Below, in pieces: positions 1 through 6,687 of a stretch of DNA of 48,744 bases; position 1 is the stretch's first letter; each line of letters begins with the position of its first letter. Position numbers and translations under genes: made by a program. The notes beneath the pieces are model-generated. The model saw only the letters and a list, made by a program, of their open reading frames with translations. It ran no database searches and was not told where the DNA came from. Source of the stretch: a virus; the IMG/VR virus record IMGVR_UViG_3300003702_000025, positions 1-48,744 of that record. The stretch is one strand, 5' to 3'.

Positions 1-501
1 ACCCGGATTGAAAAGATCCGTCCCAGCGTGGCCGCAGGCTGGCTAAAGAATTGGACCAAAACCATGCGCACGCTGGCCAATGATCCGGACAGCTGGGTCG
101 AAGCCAGCGTTTACCAGATCAATCATTATCATAAGCGTACTGGCCAGCGTTATCACCGCTGGTTCGATAGCGGCGATCTCGAGAATAAGGCCATGCTGCA
201 GAGTATCGTAGACGTGGCCAAGGCCACCCCGGATTTTAGGCACTGGCTACCGACTAAAGAAAAGAAGCTAGTCCGCGCGTATCTGAAAAATAATACGCTC
301 CCGGATAATCTGGTTATCCGCGTATCTAGCGCGATGATTGATCAGGGACCATATGCGGGCTTCCGGAATACTTCTACCGTTCACCGCGATCAAGACCCGG
401 TAGGCCATGCATGCCCTGCCAAGTATCAAGGTCATTCGTGCGGCAACTGTCGCGCTTGCTGGGATCCAACTGTCCCGAACGTAAGCTATCCAAAACATTA
501 A
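1..501 (+). CDS. GP88-like phage protein (5' partial)
   Basis: The frame is open from the first base, so the N-terminus lies outside the window; a GTG at 28 is only an internal possibility. The C-terminal third carries a cysteine cluster (HACPAKYQGHSCGNCRACW) of the kind I associate with the GP88 (gene product 88) family of phage and plasmid proteins. The cysteines could bind metal. The middle has the motif HYHKRTGQRYHRWFDSGDL. No enzymatic role is established for this family as far as I know. A small gene follows after 16 bases, in the same direction, so the two are probably co-transcribed. Confidence 0.6.
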   Translation, partial: TRIEKIRPSVAAGWLKNWTKTMRTLANDPDSWVEASVYQINHYHKRTGQRYHRWFDSGDLENKAMLQSIVDVAKATPDFRHWLPTKEKKLVRAYLKNNTLPDNLVIRVSSAMIDQGPYAGFRNTSTVHRDQDPVGHACPAKYQGHSCGNCRACWDPTVPNVSYPKH

Positions 502-517
502 TAGAAAGGAAAGAATC

Positions 518-748
518 ATGGAAAACAGAACCTTATCAACTATCGCTCGAGAAATTAGTTCCGACTGGAAAAAGGTCAATTTTGCGGCGGTCCCGTATCT
601 CCAAGCGATGGCCACAATGGAGTCGCCGCAGGATAATTTCGGCTATGACAGCGGGCAATCCGTTGTTATTTATTTCTTGTCTAACGCCGGATCATGGCGC
701 GGTGATGTCGCGCGGCGGATTAAAAAAGAACTCAAGGCCATGATCTAA
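518..748 (+). CDS. Small conserved phage protein, unknown function
   Basis: A 76-residue soluble protein with a clear ribosome site (AGAAAGGAAAG) before ATG 518. It contains IAREISSDWKKVNFAAVPYL, then FGYDSGQSVVIYFLSNAG, and ends in a basic helix. I recall small phage proteins with this 'dW..v.faA.pYl.am' and 'YfLsNa..WrG' pattern, but no known role. It is the last gene before a strong intrinsic terminator at 771-797, so it closes the unit that begins before the window. It could be an inhibitor or DNA-binding accessory; that is only a guess. Confidence 0.6.
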   Translation: MENRTLSTIAREISSDWKKVNFAAVPYLQAMATMESPQDNFGYDSGQSVVIYFLSNAGSWRGDVARRIKKELKAMI

Positions 749-770
749 AATCACGCGCCTAGTATTTTCG

Positions 771-797
771 AGACCCGCATTCGCGGGTCTTTTTTTG
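771..797 (+). terminator. Rho-independent terminator
   Basis: The arms AGACCCGC (771-778) and GCGGGTCT (783-790) pair perfectly over 8 bp around an ATTC loop, followed by a run of seven T (790-796). It lies 22 bases after the 518-748 gene. The T run leads directly into a GGGTC repeat array. Confidence 0.9.
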
Positions 798-867
798 GGT
801 CGGGTCGGGTCGGGTCAGGAGCTCGAGCTCCAGGTCGGGTCGGGTCGGGTCAGGTCAGGGTCGGGTT
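797..867. repeat. GGGTC pentamer array with central palindrome
   Basis: Tandem copies of GGGTC run from 797 to 816 and again, less perfectly, from 833 to 867. Between them sits the 14-bp palindrome GGAGCTCGAGCTCC (818-831). The G-runs spaced by two bases meet the usual pattern for an intramolecular G-quadruplex. The array is noncoding and begins exactly where the terminator ends. The rest of the gap to 983 shows no gene. Confidence 0.85.
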
Positions 868-983
868 TTAGGCCGGTGGTCAATGGGCCGCGTGCCAGGG
901 TGGGAGGGGCCATGCTTCATTCCGACAATCGAAAATCGATTGGCACACATCGCATCTTACGTCGTCGCCTGATAATTCTTGCT

Positions 984-1523
984 TCATGATAGGTTCTCCA
1001 CTGCGAGTGGTAACATCTGACCATACTCATCATGTGTGGCGAATCTAATGTTTTGGGAACAGAGGAAGACACAGAACCCGTGATTGAATGTCGGTAGGAC
1101 TCTCAATCCTATCTCAAGAGGCTCATAAAAGTGAATCATGCCGTGCTCTAAAGTAAAGTCGTTTAAGTGACCTAATGATTCACGGATGAAACCATCGCAC
1201 GCTGTTTTTATCAGAGGGTCTTCGTAAAGTGAAACCTCTGATAAGGCTTCCCATCCGAACATTGACTGTGTGCTTTTTGATTCAAAGATTAGATCGAAGT
1301 CCGGTTCACCATCCAAAGATGGATTGATCATCCATTCAATGCGGATTTTTTCCCATAGGTCCTTGTTGGAATGAGCACCATCCATGTAACTGCGGATGAA
1401 CTTTTCTGTATTGAGTAAGAGGCTAAAGCAACCACCTCCCGTGTGGTGGACAGTGAGATTATATTGCTTGATCAAATCCTCAATGGGAGCAACTGCCTTG
1501 GCCCAATTTTCTGGCTGTCTCAT
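984..1523 (-). CDS. Hypothetical protein, about 179 aa
   Basis: It reads leftward, alone among rightward neighbours. I start it at ATG 1523 (MRQPENWAKAV) because AGAAGGTGA sits 5 bases upstream; a longer frame to 1562 would run into the promoter. No family is recognised. The protein is soluble and acidic, and has aromatic segments such as GGGCFSLLLNTEKFIRSYMDG and a hydrophobic stretch near GFCVFLC. It diverges from the 1601 gene across an unusually symmetrical promoter region (1541-1582). Its far end faces the GGGTC array. It could be a regulator or defence-interaction gene; nothing in the sequence proves either. Confidence 0.6.
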   Translation of the reverse strand: MRQPENWAKAVAPIEDLIKQYNLTVHHTGGGCFSLLLNTEKFIRSYMDGAHSNKDLWEKIRIEWMINPSLDGEPDFDLIFESKSTQSMFGWEALSEVSLYEDPLIKTACDGFIRESLGHLNDFTLEHGMIHFYEPLEIGLRVLPTFNHGFCVFLCSQNIRFATHDEYGQMLPLAVENLS

Positions 1524-1540
1524 GATAATCACCTTCTGTT

Positions 1541-1582
1541 GTTGACACCCACCATCATACATGAGAGGATGGGCATGTCAAC
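1541..1582 (+). promoter_or_regulatory. Rightward early promoter, part of a dyad
   Basis: TTGACA (1542-1547) is followed by 17 bp, GAGGAT as a weak -10 (1565-1570), 6 bp, and GTCAAC (1577-1582) at the predicted transcription start. It serves the 1601-1843 gene. GTTGACA (1541-1547) and TGTCAAC (1576-1582) form a perfect 7-bp inverted repeat across the whole element. The spacing matches three other starts in this region. Confidence 0.6.
1541..1582 (-). promoter_or_regulatory. Leftward promoter for the 984-1523 gene
   Basis: On the minus strand TTGACA (1581-1576) is followed by 16 bp, TATGAT (1559-1554), 7 bp and GTCAAC (1546-1541). The same inverted repeat therefore supplies the -35 of one promoter and the start-site motif of the other. 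Two divergent transcripts from one dyad suggests joint control by a single regulator (inference). Confidence 0.6.
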
Positions 1583-1600
1583 AATCAAGAGGGTTAAGAG

Positions 1601-1843
1601 ATGATGGAAGCTATAAAAGATGAATGGCGGAAACGTGCGAGTAAGCTTTTGGTCGGTCGAACCATTAGGGAAGTGCGCTATCTGACGGATGCGGAGACGG
1701 AAGCCAATGATTGGCATGCTTCTCCTCTCCTCATCATTTTTGATGATGGCAGTTGGATTTATCCGATGAGCGATGACGAAGGCAATATGGCGGGCGCATT
1801 GGCCACTTCGGATGACAATGAGCAAATTATTCCGGTGGTTTAG
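1601..1843 (+). CDS. Small conserved hypothetical protein
   Basis: An 80-residue acidic protein. Its core GRTIREVRYLTDAE, then LLIIFDDGSWIYPMSDDEGN, then a C-terminal PVV, matches a pattern I recall from small phage and plasmid proteins ('grtI..vrYlt..e......p..i.fdDG..i.p..Dde.n'). No function is known to me. ATG 1601 follows GAGGGTTAAGAG. It is translated from a very short leader starting at the GTCAAC motif, and sits 12 bases ahead of the next gene, so the two form one unit that ends at the 2279 terminator. Confidence 0.65.
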   Translation: MMEAIKDEWRKRASKLLVGRTIREVRYLTDAETEANDWHASPLLIIFDDGSWIYPMSDDEGNMAGALATSDDNEQIIPVV

Positions 1844-1855
1844 GAGGAGCAAAAG

Positions 1856-2227
1856 ATGGGATACACAACAGATTTTAGAGGTCAGTTTGGCCTTGATAAG
1901 AAACTTGACGAGGAAACCTATGACTTCCTCATCAAGTTCAGTAAGACACGGCATGATGACATTAATACTCCGAACATATGGTGCAATTGGAGGCCAACCG
2001 ATGACCGCAAAAGCATTGAATGGAACGGTATGGAGAAGTTCTATAATTATATCGAATGGATTGAGTACCTCATCCGCAAAGTGTTTGAACCCAAAGGTTA
2101 CGTCTTGAATGGCGACGTTGAATGGGTGGGCGAGGATATCTTTGATGACCGAGGTGTCATCCGCATCGTCGATAATTCCGTTAGACAATATGGAATATCA
2201 AGGGCTTGGGTGGATGACAGATATTGA
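1856..2227 (+). CDS. Conserved hypothetical protein, 123 aa
   Basis: It begins MGYTTDFRGQFGLDKKL and contains NIWCNWRPTDDRKSIEWNG, then KFYNYIEWIEYLI, then GYVLNGDVEWVGED. This is a recognisable conserved family of phage and bacterial proteins of unknown function ('...W..Wvp..dg..i.WdG.EKFY.Y.EWl.YLI.....P.GY.LNGevewqGed'). It is soluble, acidic and tryptophan-rich. ATG 1856 follows GGAGGAGCAAAAG, a strong ribosome site. Second gene of a two-gene unit ended by a TTCG-loop terminator. Confidence 0.7.
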   Translation: MGYTTDFRGQFGLDKKLDEETYDFLIKFSKTRHDDINTPNIWCNWRPTDDRKSIEWNGMEKFYNYIEWIEYLIRKVFEPKGYVLNGDVEWVGEDIFDDRGVIRIVDNSVRQYGISRAWVDDRY

Positions 2228-2278
2228 TTCTCCAGCGCGTCCGATCCCGCGCTAATTTTAATAGGGTCGGGTTGACTA

Positions 2279-2307
2279 AGGGCGTCCTTCGGGGCGCTCT
2301 TTTTTAT
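2279..2307 (+). terminator. Rho-independent terminator with TTCG loop
   Basis: Arms AGGGCGTCC (2279-2287) and GGGCGCTCT (2292-2300) pair over 9 bp, with two wobble pairs, around a TTCG tetraloop, then a T run to 2305. It ends the 1601-2227 unit. As at 771, the T run passes straight into GGGTC repeats. Confidence 0.85.
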
Positions 2308-2340
2308 GGGTCGGGTCGGGTCGGGTCGGGTCGGGTCGGG
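2308..2340. repeat. GGGTC pentamer array
   Basis: Six and a half perfect tandem copies of GGGTC. The seven G-triplets spaced by TC fit the G-quadruplex pattern on the + strand. The array is noncoding and immediately follows a terminator, in the same arrangement as at 797. Confidence 0.9.
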
Positions 2341-2476
2341 CTGCGGATTGCTGGCTTACTGGGCCGGCCCGAGGGGGTGAGGGAATAAGTAAGTATGGAA
2401 AGGTTTTGAATCCAGGTGCCTGGTGCCGTTGAGTTCGAGGCGGGCGGCCAGCTGGAGCTCAGTGTTTTTTTGATGC

Positions 2477-2518
2477 TTTACAGTGTGTTATGTTTGATGG
2501 TACTATGAACTTGTCAAC
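2477..2518 (+). promoter_or_regulatory. Early promoter for the 2538 gene
   Basis: TTTACA (2477-2482), 18 bp, TACTAT (2501-2506), 6 bp, then GTCAAC (2513-2518). The predicted start of transcription falls in GTCAAC, preceded by T to give TGTCAAC as at 1576 and 3264. The leader to ATG 2538 is only about 20 bases and is mostly a purine-rich ribosome site. Confidence 0.7.
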
Positions 2519-2537
2519 TGAGAAGGGAGAGAGAGAG

Positions 2538-2915
2538 ATGTATAAATCCAAACGAAAATTGATAGGTTGTATCGGTGTGGATGCCGGTCTGTGTTGGATT
2601 GGTGATCCATGTTATGTGTTGCCCCATGATGCTGATGACAATCCGGGACATGATTGGAGTGCTTTTTGCGATCAATTGAAAGGGCAATATCAATCATTTA
2701 ATTATAAACACGGGCGTGAGGGAATAGGTATTTGTGTTAGCACGGGGTGGGGTGACGGTTTGTATGATGTTTACGCGGACATACTTGAGAGCAAGGATTT
2801 CGCGGATGATGGTCGCATCATGTCCGTCACTATTGAGTTTATCCGTCCTGATGATGATGACGATGCAGCCGATGGCTTCCCCATTGATGAAGCGTTAGAG
2901 GAGGATATTTTATGA
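2538..2915 (+). CDS. Conserved hypothetical protein, 125 aa
   Basis: I start at ATG 2538 (MYKSKRKLIGCIGVDAGLCW), directly after GAAGGGAGAGAGAGAG. An earlier in-frame ATG at 2490 lies inside the promoter. The core reads GVDAGLCWIGDPCYVLP, later GICVSTGWGDGLYDVYADI, and the C-terminus is strongly acidic (DDDDDAADG). I recall phage proteins with the 'vDaG..wiGDPCY' motif, but no function. The two conserved cysteines and the acidic tail suggest a small globular protein. It overlaps the next gene by ATGA, so the two are translationally coupled. Confidence 0.7.
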   Translation: MYKSKRKLIGCIGVDAGLCWIGDPCYVLPHDADDNPGHDWSAFCDQLKGQYQSFNYKHGREGIGICVSTGWGDGLYDVYADILESKDFADDGRIMSVTIEFIRPDDDDDAADGFPIDEALEEDIL

Positions 2916-3067
2916 GAACATTAGCAGGAATTTGCATCGGCTTAGTCGCCTTCATTTGTCTGCGACAATACTTGGACAATGTCGGATTGTTTTATTTAGT
3001 TTTGTCCCATGTCACGGTGGCAGTCACCACCGTGCTCGTCATCATGGAGTTAAAAAGCTTTAGATAG
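2912..3067 (+). CDS. Small membrane protein, 51 aa
   Basis: A short frame beginning at ATG 2912, which overlaps the preceding stop (ATGA) and follows GAGGAGG. The translation starts MRTLAGICIGLVAFICLRQY and continues DNVGLFYLVLSHVTVAVTTVLVIM, with two hydrophobic segments separated by a short polar link. That fits a two-pass inner-membrane peptide. It could be a small holin-like or superinfection-exclusion protein; the sequence does not decide. Coupling to the 2538 gene and the clean ribosome site are the main reasons to call it real. Confidence 0.6.
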   Translation: MRTLAGICIGLVAFICLRQYLDNVGLFYLVLSHVTVAVTTVLVIMELKSFR

Positions 3068-3124
3068 GTCGGGCTATCGGGGCCGGGTCGGGCTATTTGG
3101 ACCCGATCCGGCGAACCGACCCAG
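3067..3124. repeat. Degenerate GGGTC-type G-rich element
   Basis: Right after the 2912 gene, G-runs spaced by 2 to 5 bases (GGGCTATCGGGGCCGGGTC and following) fit a G-quadruplex pattern. CGGGTC and GACCCG also form a 6-bp stem with a 10-base loop. It looks like a decayed version of the arrays at 797 and 2308. The rest of the gap to 3249 shows no gene. Confidence 0.5.
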
Positions 3125-3249
3125 TTGTACTTGAGTGTACCTGGCGACACTAGGCCGCGCCCGCTCGAGTCGCGCAAAAAATGATGATGCGCTGCAACAA
3201 AAAGACGTGAATATGAGGTGAGATACTCCTATCTTTCATGGTAGGCGCA

Positions 3250-3270
3250 TGCTAAAATATGCATGTCAAC
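3250..3270 (+). promoter_or_regulatory. Extended -10 promoter for the 3291 gene
   Basis: TGCTAAAAT (3250-3258) is an extended -10 element. After 6 bp comes GTCAAC (3265-3270), the same start-site motif as at 1577, 2513 and 6659. No good -35 is visible, as expected for an extended -10 promoter. Confidence 0.6.
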
Positions 3271-3290
3271 ATTAGAAAGGATACTGAGAT

Positions 3291-3545
3291 ATGAAACTCG
3301 ATCCGGCACGACCTTGGAAAGTACATTTATCTATCGGCGGAAAGATGATTGGGCAATATAGCACTGCGGCGAATGCTGAATTGGATGCGTGGCTGCAGCC
3401 TGAATGTTGTGCCGTCGTTTATGATCGACGTTGGGGCATATACGACGGTGCCGTCAATGCGCCCGATGATGCAGCCTATCGCGCCGGATACCATGGCGCG
3501 TTAGCGTGGTACCATATCCAGACACTTCTGGACTGCGATGACTAG
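3291..3545 (+). CDS. Hypothetical protein, 84 aa
   Basis: ATG 3291 follows AGAAAGGATACTGAG, about 20 bases after the GTCAAC start-site motif. The protein is soluble, rich in alanine, tryptophan and tyrosine, with HLSIGGKMIGQYSTAANAEL and later YRAGYHGALAWYHIQTLL. I do not recognise a family. It is the only gene in its unit. The 209 bases that follow (3546-3754) contain a weak hairpin near 3638-3653 without a T run, and no gene. Confidence 0.55.
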   Translation: MKLDPARPWKVHLSIGGKMIGQYSTAANAELDAWLQPECCAVVYDRRWGIYDGAVNAPDDAAYRAGYHGALAWYHIQTLLDCDD

Positions 3546-3754
3546 AAAAGATTAATTGATCGCTTGTTGTCGGGTAGAGCCGACCCCGATTGATCTCAGC
3601 TTCACCGGTCACCCCCATCCACGTCGGGCGCCCCCCTCTTCGGGGAGAGGTGGATGAACGAAGTGTTTTGGACATATAACAATGGATAATGGTCATTCTA
3701 CTCACATCACAAATGATGATAGGATAGTGATACGTTGTTATTGAAGGAAGAACG

Positions 3755-3928
3755 ATGAGCAAGCCTTATTTTGATTTCAAAGCGAAGCGTTGGTATACGA
3801 CCTACAAGCCCGATAAGGGGGGTGAATGGGACGGGGAGCACCCGCTCGCGTACAGGGAGTATGTAGATGGTGAGCCTCAACCAGAGGAGATTAGCCAGTT
3901 TGATCACGCGAGGCATACGGCACGATGA
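3755..3928 (+). CDS. Small hypothetical protein, 57 aa
   Basis: ATG 3755 follows GAAGGAAGAACG. The translation begins MSKPYFDFKAKRWYTTYKPD and is charged and aromatic, ending in HARHTAR. Its stop overlaps the start of the PAPS-reductase-like gene (ATGA at 3925-3928), which argues for translational coupling and a joint role. I do not recognise the family. Confidence 0.6.
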   Translation: MSKPYFDFKAKRWYTTYKPDKGGEWDGEHPLAYREYVDGEPQPEEISQFDHARHTAR

Positions 3929-4743
3929 AAACCGTTCTAAGTCTTGGCGCGGGGGTTCAGTCTTCCACGCTGGCGCTCATGGCGGCGCATGAGGAAATCA
4001 CGCCCATGCCGGATGTTGCCATCTTTGCGGATACAGGCTGGGAGCCAAAAGCCGTATACGAGTGGCTGGATTGGCTGGAAAAGGAACTACCGTACCCGGT
4101 ACATCGAGTATCTAAAGGCAATATTCGTACTGATCAGATGGCGGCGCGAGTAAGGGGTAGGAAAAAAGACGGTCAGCGGTGGGCGGCGATGCCTTATTTC
4201 ACGATGAATGGGGATGGCAGTGTGGGATTTACCCGTCGTCAATGCACAGCGGAATATAAAATTGAGCCTATAACACAGTTTGTGCGTCGCGAGTTATTGG
4301 GCCTGAAGCCACGTCAACGTGCGCCTAAAGTACATACTATAGATCAATGGTTTGGGATTTCGTATGACGAACTAACGAGACAAAAGGTTCCTTTCGTCGA
4401 GCCGTGGAGACGGAACGTCTATCCATTGATTGAGAGGCGACTGACCCGTGGTCACTGCTTTGAGTGGATGGCTGAAAAAGGCTATCCGAAGCCCCCGCGT
4501 TCGGCTTGCCTGGGATGCCCGTTCCATTCTGATAAAGAGTGGTTGTCGATTAAAGAGGGGCCTGCCGATGAGTGGGAACAAGTTATTGAGTTTGATCAGG
4601 CCATTCGTAAAGCAGGGGGTATGCGAGGAGAGACGTTTATCCATCGACAATGCAAGCCCATCAATGAAATCACCTTTATGACTGCAGAAAGCGCGGGGCA
4701 GATGTCCCTACTCGATGAATGCGAAGGGATGTGCGGTGTTTAA
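3925..4743 (+). CDS. PAPS-reductase-like PP-loop ATPase
   Basis: A 272-residue protein of the adenine nucleotide alpha-hydrolase (PP-loop) superfamily. The nucleotide loop is SLGAGVQSSTLAL at residues 6-18. Other signatures are FADTGWEP, HRVSKGNIRTD, GFTRRQCTAEYKIEPI and a cysteine pair in ACLGCPFHSD. Such phage genes are usually named phosphoadenosine phosphosulfate reductase. The family also includes DndC-type DNA sulfur-modification proteins and tRNA-thiolating enzymes, so sulfate assimilation is not assured. The C-x-x-C could hold a metal or iron-sulfur centre. It is coupled to the 57-aa gene before it and to terminase after it (TAATG). Confidence 0.8.
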   Translation: MKTVLSLGAGVQSSTLALMAAHEEITPMPDVAIFADTGWEPKAVYEWLDWLEKELPYPVHRVSKGNIRTDQMAARVRGRKKDGQRWAAMPYFTMNGDGSVGFTRRQCTAEYKIEPITQFVRRELLGLKPRQRAPKVHTIDQWFGISYDELTRQKVPFVEPWRRNVYPLIERRLTRGHCFEWMAEKGYPKPPRSACLGCPFHSDKEWLSIKEGPADEWEQVIEFDQAIRKAGGMRGETFIHRQCKPINEITFMTAESAGQMSLLDECEGMCGV

Positions 4744-6203
4744 TGCTCAGCGTTTCTGATGAAGTAGCTCGAGAGATCCTGGCGCTTGAAGAAGCGCAGA
4801 AACGACTGCAGATAAGGGAAACGGCGCGAGAGGACTTTTTGACCTTTGTACACCACGTCTATGACGGGTTTATCGAGGGGGCGCATCATAAAAAAATAGC
4901 CGCGCAATTCGAGCGGTTGGCCGTGGACCGTGGCGCACGGGTCATTATCAATCTGCCGCCACGGCACACCAAGTCCGAATTTGCCAGTTACATGTTGCCG
5001 GCATGGCTTATTGGCCGGAATCCTGCGTTAAAAATCATCCAGACCACGCATACAGCGGAACTGGCGATACGCTTTGGCCGCAAGGTGCGTAACCTGATGG
5101 AGCGGAAGGAATACCGCGACATCTTTCCGGAAGTGGAGTTACGCGCCGATTCGAAGGCAGCGGGACGCTGGGACACGGGCCAGGGGGGCGAATACTATGC
5201 AGCGGGCGTAGGGGGTGCCATCACGGGTCGTGGTGCGGATTTACTCATTATCGACGATCCGCATTCTGAGCAGGACGCCCTGTCGGAATCGGCCATGGAC
5301 AATGCCTACGAGTGGTATACCTCCGGTCCCCGGCAGCGGTTGCAGCCCGGTGGGTCCATCGTCATCGTAATGACGCGGTGGAGTCTGAAGGATTTGACCG
5401 GCAAGCTGGTTCGAGCGCAGGCCACCGACGTACTGGCCGACCAGTGGGAAGTGGTGGAGTTTCCAGCGATATTGCCGAGTGGCAACGTGCTGTGGCCCGG
5501 TTTCTGGAACAAGGACGAGTTGCTGCAGGTCAAGGCATCTCTATCGCTCAGCAAGTGGAATGCCCAATGGCAGCAGAACCCGGTTGCGGAAGAGGGGGCC
5601 ATTATCAAGAAGGAATGGTGGAAAACGTGGGAAAAGGACGACATTCCGCCGGTTTCGTACATTATGCAGAGCTATGACACGGCATTCAGTAAGAAGGAGA
5701 CAGCGGATTATTCCGCCATCACCACCTGGGGCATATTCAAGCCCAAGGAGGGGGAAACGGACAACATCATCCTGATGGGTGCGGAGCGGGGGCGCTGGGA
5801 CTTCCCGGAACTTAAATCAAAAGCCCTCGAGGAGTACAAATACTGGGATCCGGACATGGTACTTATTGAGGCCAAGGCCACGGGTACGCCCCTGACGGAC
5901 GAATTGCGGACGATGGGGATCCCCGTAGTCAATTACACGCCCTCCAGGGGGAAGGACAAGCACACGCGGATGCACATGGTGGCGCCCATATTCGAGTCCG
6001 GGAGGGTGTGGGCGCCGGATAAACGCTTTTCGGAAGAGGTGATCGACGAATGCGCGGCTTTTCCGAACGGCGACTACGACGACTACTGTGACAGCATGTC
6101 CATGGCGCTCATTCGCTATCGCAAGGGAGGCTTTTTGCGCCTGGACAGTGACGAGGAGGATAATATTCCTATGTATAAGCCGCAGGCACGTCAGTATTAC
6201 TGA
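4743..6203 (+). CDS. terL: Terminase large subunit
   Basis: The DNA-packaging motor: an N-terminal ATPase and a C-terminal RNase H-like nuclease, 486 residues. I start at ATG 4743, whose A overlaps the previous stop; ATG 4719 would sit inside that gene. Walker A is LPPRHTKS (71-78) and Walker B is LLIIDDPH (about 167-174). The coupling motif is VMTRWS. Acidic nuclease residues appear in YDTAFSKKETADYS, LIEAKATGTPL and DYDDYCDSMSMAL. No small terminase is recognisable beside it; it may be an unrecognised small gene nearby or outside the window. GC content here is visibly higher than in the head genes. Confidence 0.95.
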   Translation: MLSVSDEVAREILALEEAQKRLQIRETAREDFLTFVHHVYDGFIEGAHHKKIAAQFERLAVDRGARVIINLPPRHTKSEFASYMLPAWLIGRNPALKIIQTTHTAELAIRFGRKVRNLMERKEYRDIFPEVELRADSKAAGRWDTGQGGEYYAAGVGGAITGRGADLLIIDDPHSEQDALSESAMDNAYEWYTSGPRQRLQPGGSIVIVMTRWSLKDLTGKLVRAQATDVLADQWEVVEFPAILPSGNVLWPGFWNKDELLQVKASLSLSKWNAQWQQNPVAEEGAIIKKEWWKTWEKDDIPPVSYIMQSYDTAFSKKETADYSAITTWGIFKPKEGETDNIILMGAERGRWDFPELKSKALEEYKYWDPDMVLIEAKATGTPLTDELRTMGIPVVNYTPSRGKDKHTRMHMVAPIFESGRVWAPDKRFSEEVIDECAAFPNGDYDDYCDSMSMALIRYRKGGFLRLDSDEEDNIPMYKPQARQYY

Positions 6204-6212
6204 GGAAATCTA

Positions 6213-6620
6213 ATGATACAGACTCTAATTCCGCAAATAGCGCCCATTCTGGGGAGTGTACTGGACCGCTTTTTCCCTGATAAGGAGAAAGCGGCGGAAG
6301 CCCAGCGTGCCATCGAGAGCGCCTTACTGGAAAATGCTGCACAAATCAATTTGGCGCAAATCGAGGTCAATAAGGCCGAGGCCCAGCACCGCACTATTTT
6401 CGTGGCCGGGTGGCGCCCCTTCATTGGCTGGGTCTGTGGCGTTGCCCTGGCATGGCATTTCGTTGGGGTGCCGGTCACTATATTTTTTATTGCGTGGGCC
6501 GGAGCGGAAGTGCCGGAGCTTCCAGCTTTCGACATGAACAGCCTGATGACGGTTTTGATGGGGATGCTGGGCCTTGGTGGACTTCGAACATTTGAGAAAA
6601 TGAAGGGCCTTACTCAATAG
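6213..6620 (+). CDS. Holin, 3-TM (GTA_holin_3TM type)
   Basis: 135 residues. The N-terminus is amphipathic, with FPDKEKAAEAQRAIESALLE. HRTIFVAGWRPFIGWVCGVA leads into two hydrophobic segments (to FFIAWAGA), followed by MTVLMGMLGLGGLRTFEK. This matches the three-TM holin family first named from gene transfer agents. It would open the inner membrane for the endolysin. ATG 6213 follows GAGGAAATCTA, 9 bases after the terminase stop. Its stop codon lies inside the first copy of a 20-bp direct repeat that bounds the next cassette. Confidence 0.85.
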   Translation: MIQTLIPQIAPILGSVLDRFFPDKEKAAEAQRAIESALLENAAQINLAQIEVNKAEAQHRTIFVAGWRPFIGWVCGVALAWHFVGVPVTIFFIAWAGAEVPELPAFDMNSLMTVLMGMLGLGGLRTFEKMKGLTQ

Positions 6621-6635
6621 TGCTTGACACCTAAC
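6616..6635 (+). repeat. 20-bp direct repeat, copy 1
   Basis: The sequence AATAGTGCTTGACACCTAAC occurs here and, identically, at 7078-7097. This copy contains the holin stop codon and the -35 box of the cassette promoter. The period between copies is 462 bp. Confidence 0.95.
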
Positions 6636-6664
6636 ATGTAATATGGGACGATGACATCGTCAAC
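6624..6664 (+). promoter_or_regulatory. Early-type promoter for the cassette gene
   Basis: TTGACA (6624-6629), 17 bp, GACGAT (6647-6652), 6 bp, GTCAAC (6659-6664). Spacing is identical to the element at 1542-1582, including a TTGAC/GTCAA inverted repeat with starts 35 bp apart. It gives a gene inside the packaging-head region the same control as left-region genes. Confidence 0.65.
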
Positions 6665-6687
6665 CAAGAAAGGAGAGGGAGAGAAAG

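Larger units (their letters stand above)
2228..2537. other. Noncoding gap: terminator, repeat, promoter
   Basis: This 310-base gap holds a TTCG terminator, the GGGTC array, then 2341-2476 with no gene, and finally the promoter and leader of the next gene. The geneless part contains CCAGGTGCCTGG (an imperfect palindrome near 2413) and GGAGCTC near 2454, which echoes the palindrome at 818. I see no RNA gene in it. Confidence 0.6.

Noticed and set aside
3604-3655. Hairpin CCTCTT/GAGAGG as a terminator after the 3291 gene
   Set aside because: Short stem with wobble and no T run.
4719-4742. ATG 4719 as terminase start
   Set aside because: It lies inside the PAPS-reductase-like gene; ATG 4743 overlaps the stop in the usual TAATG manner.
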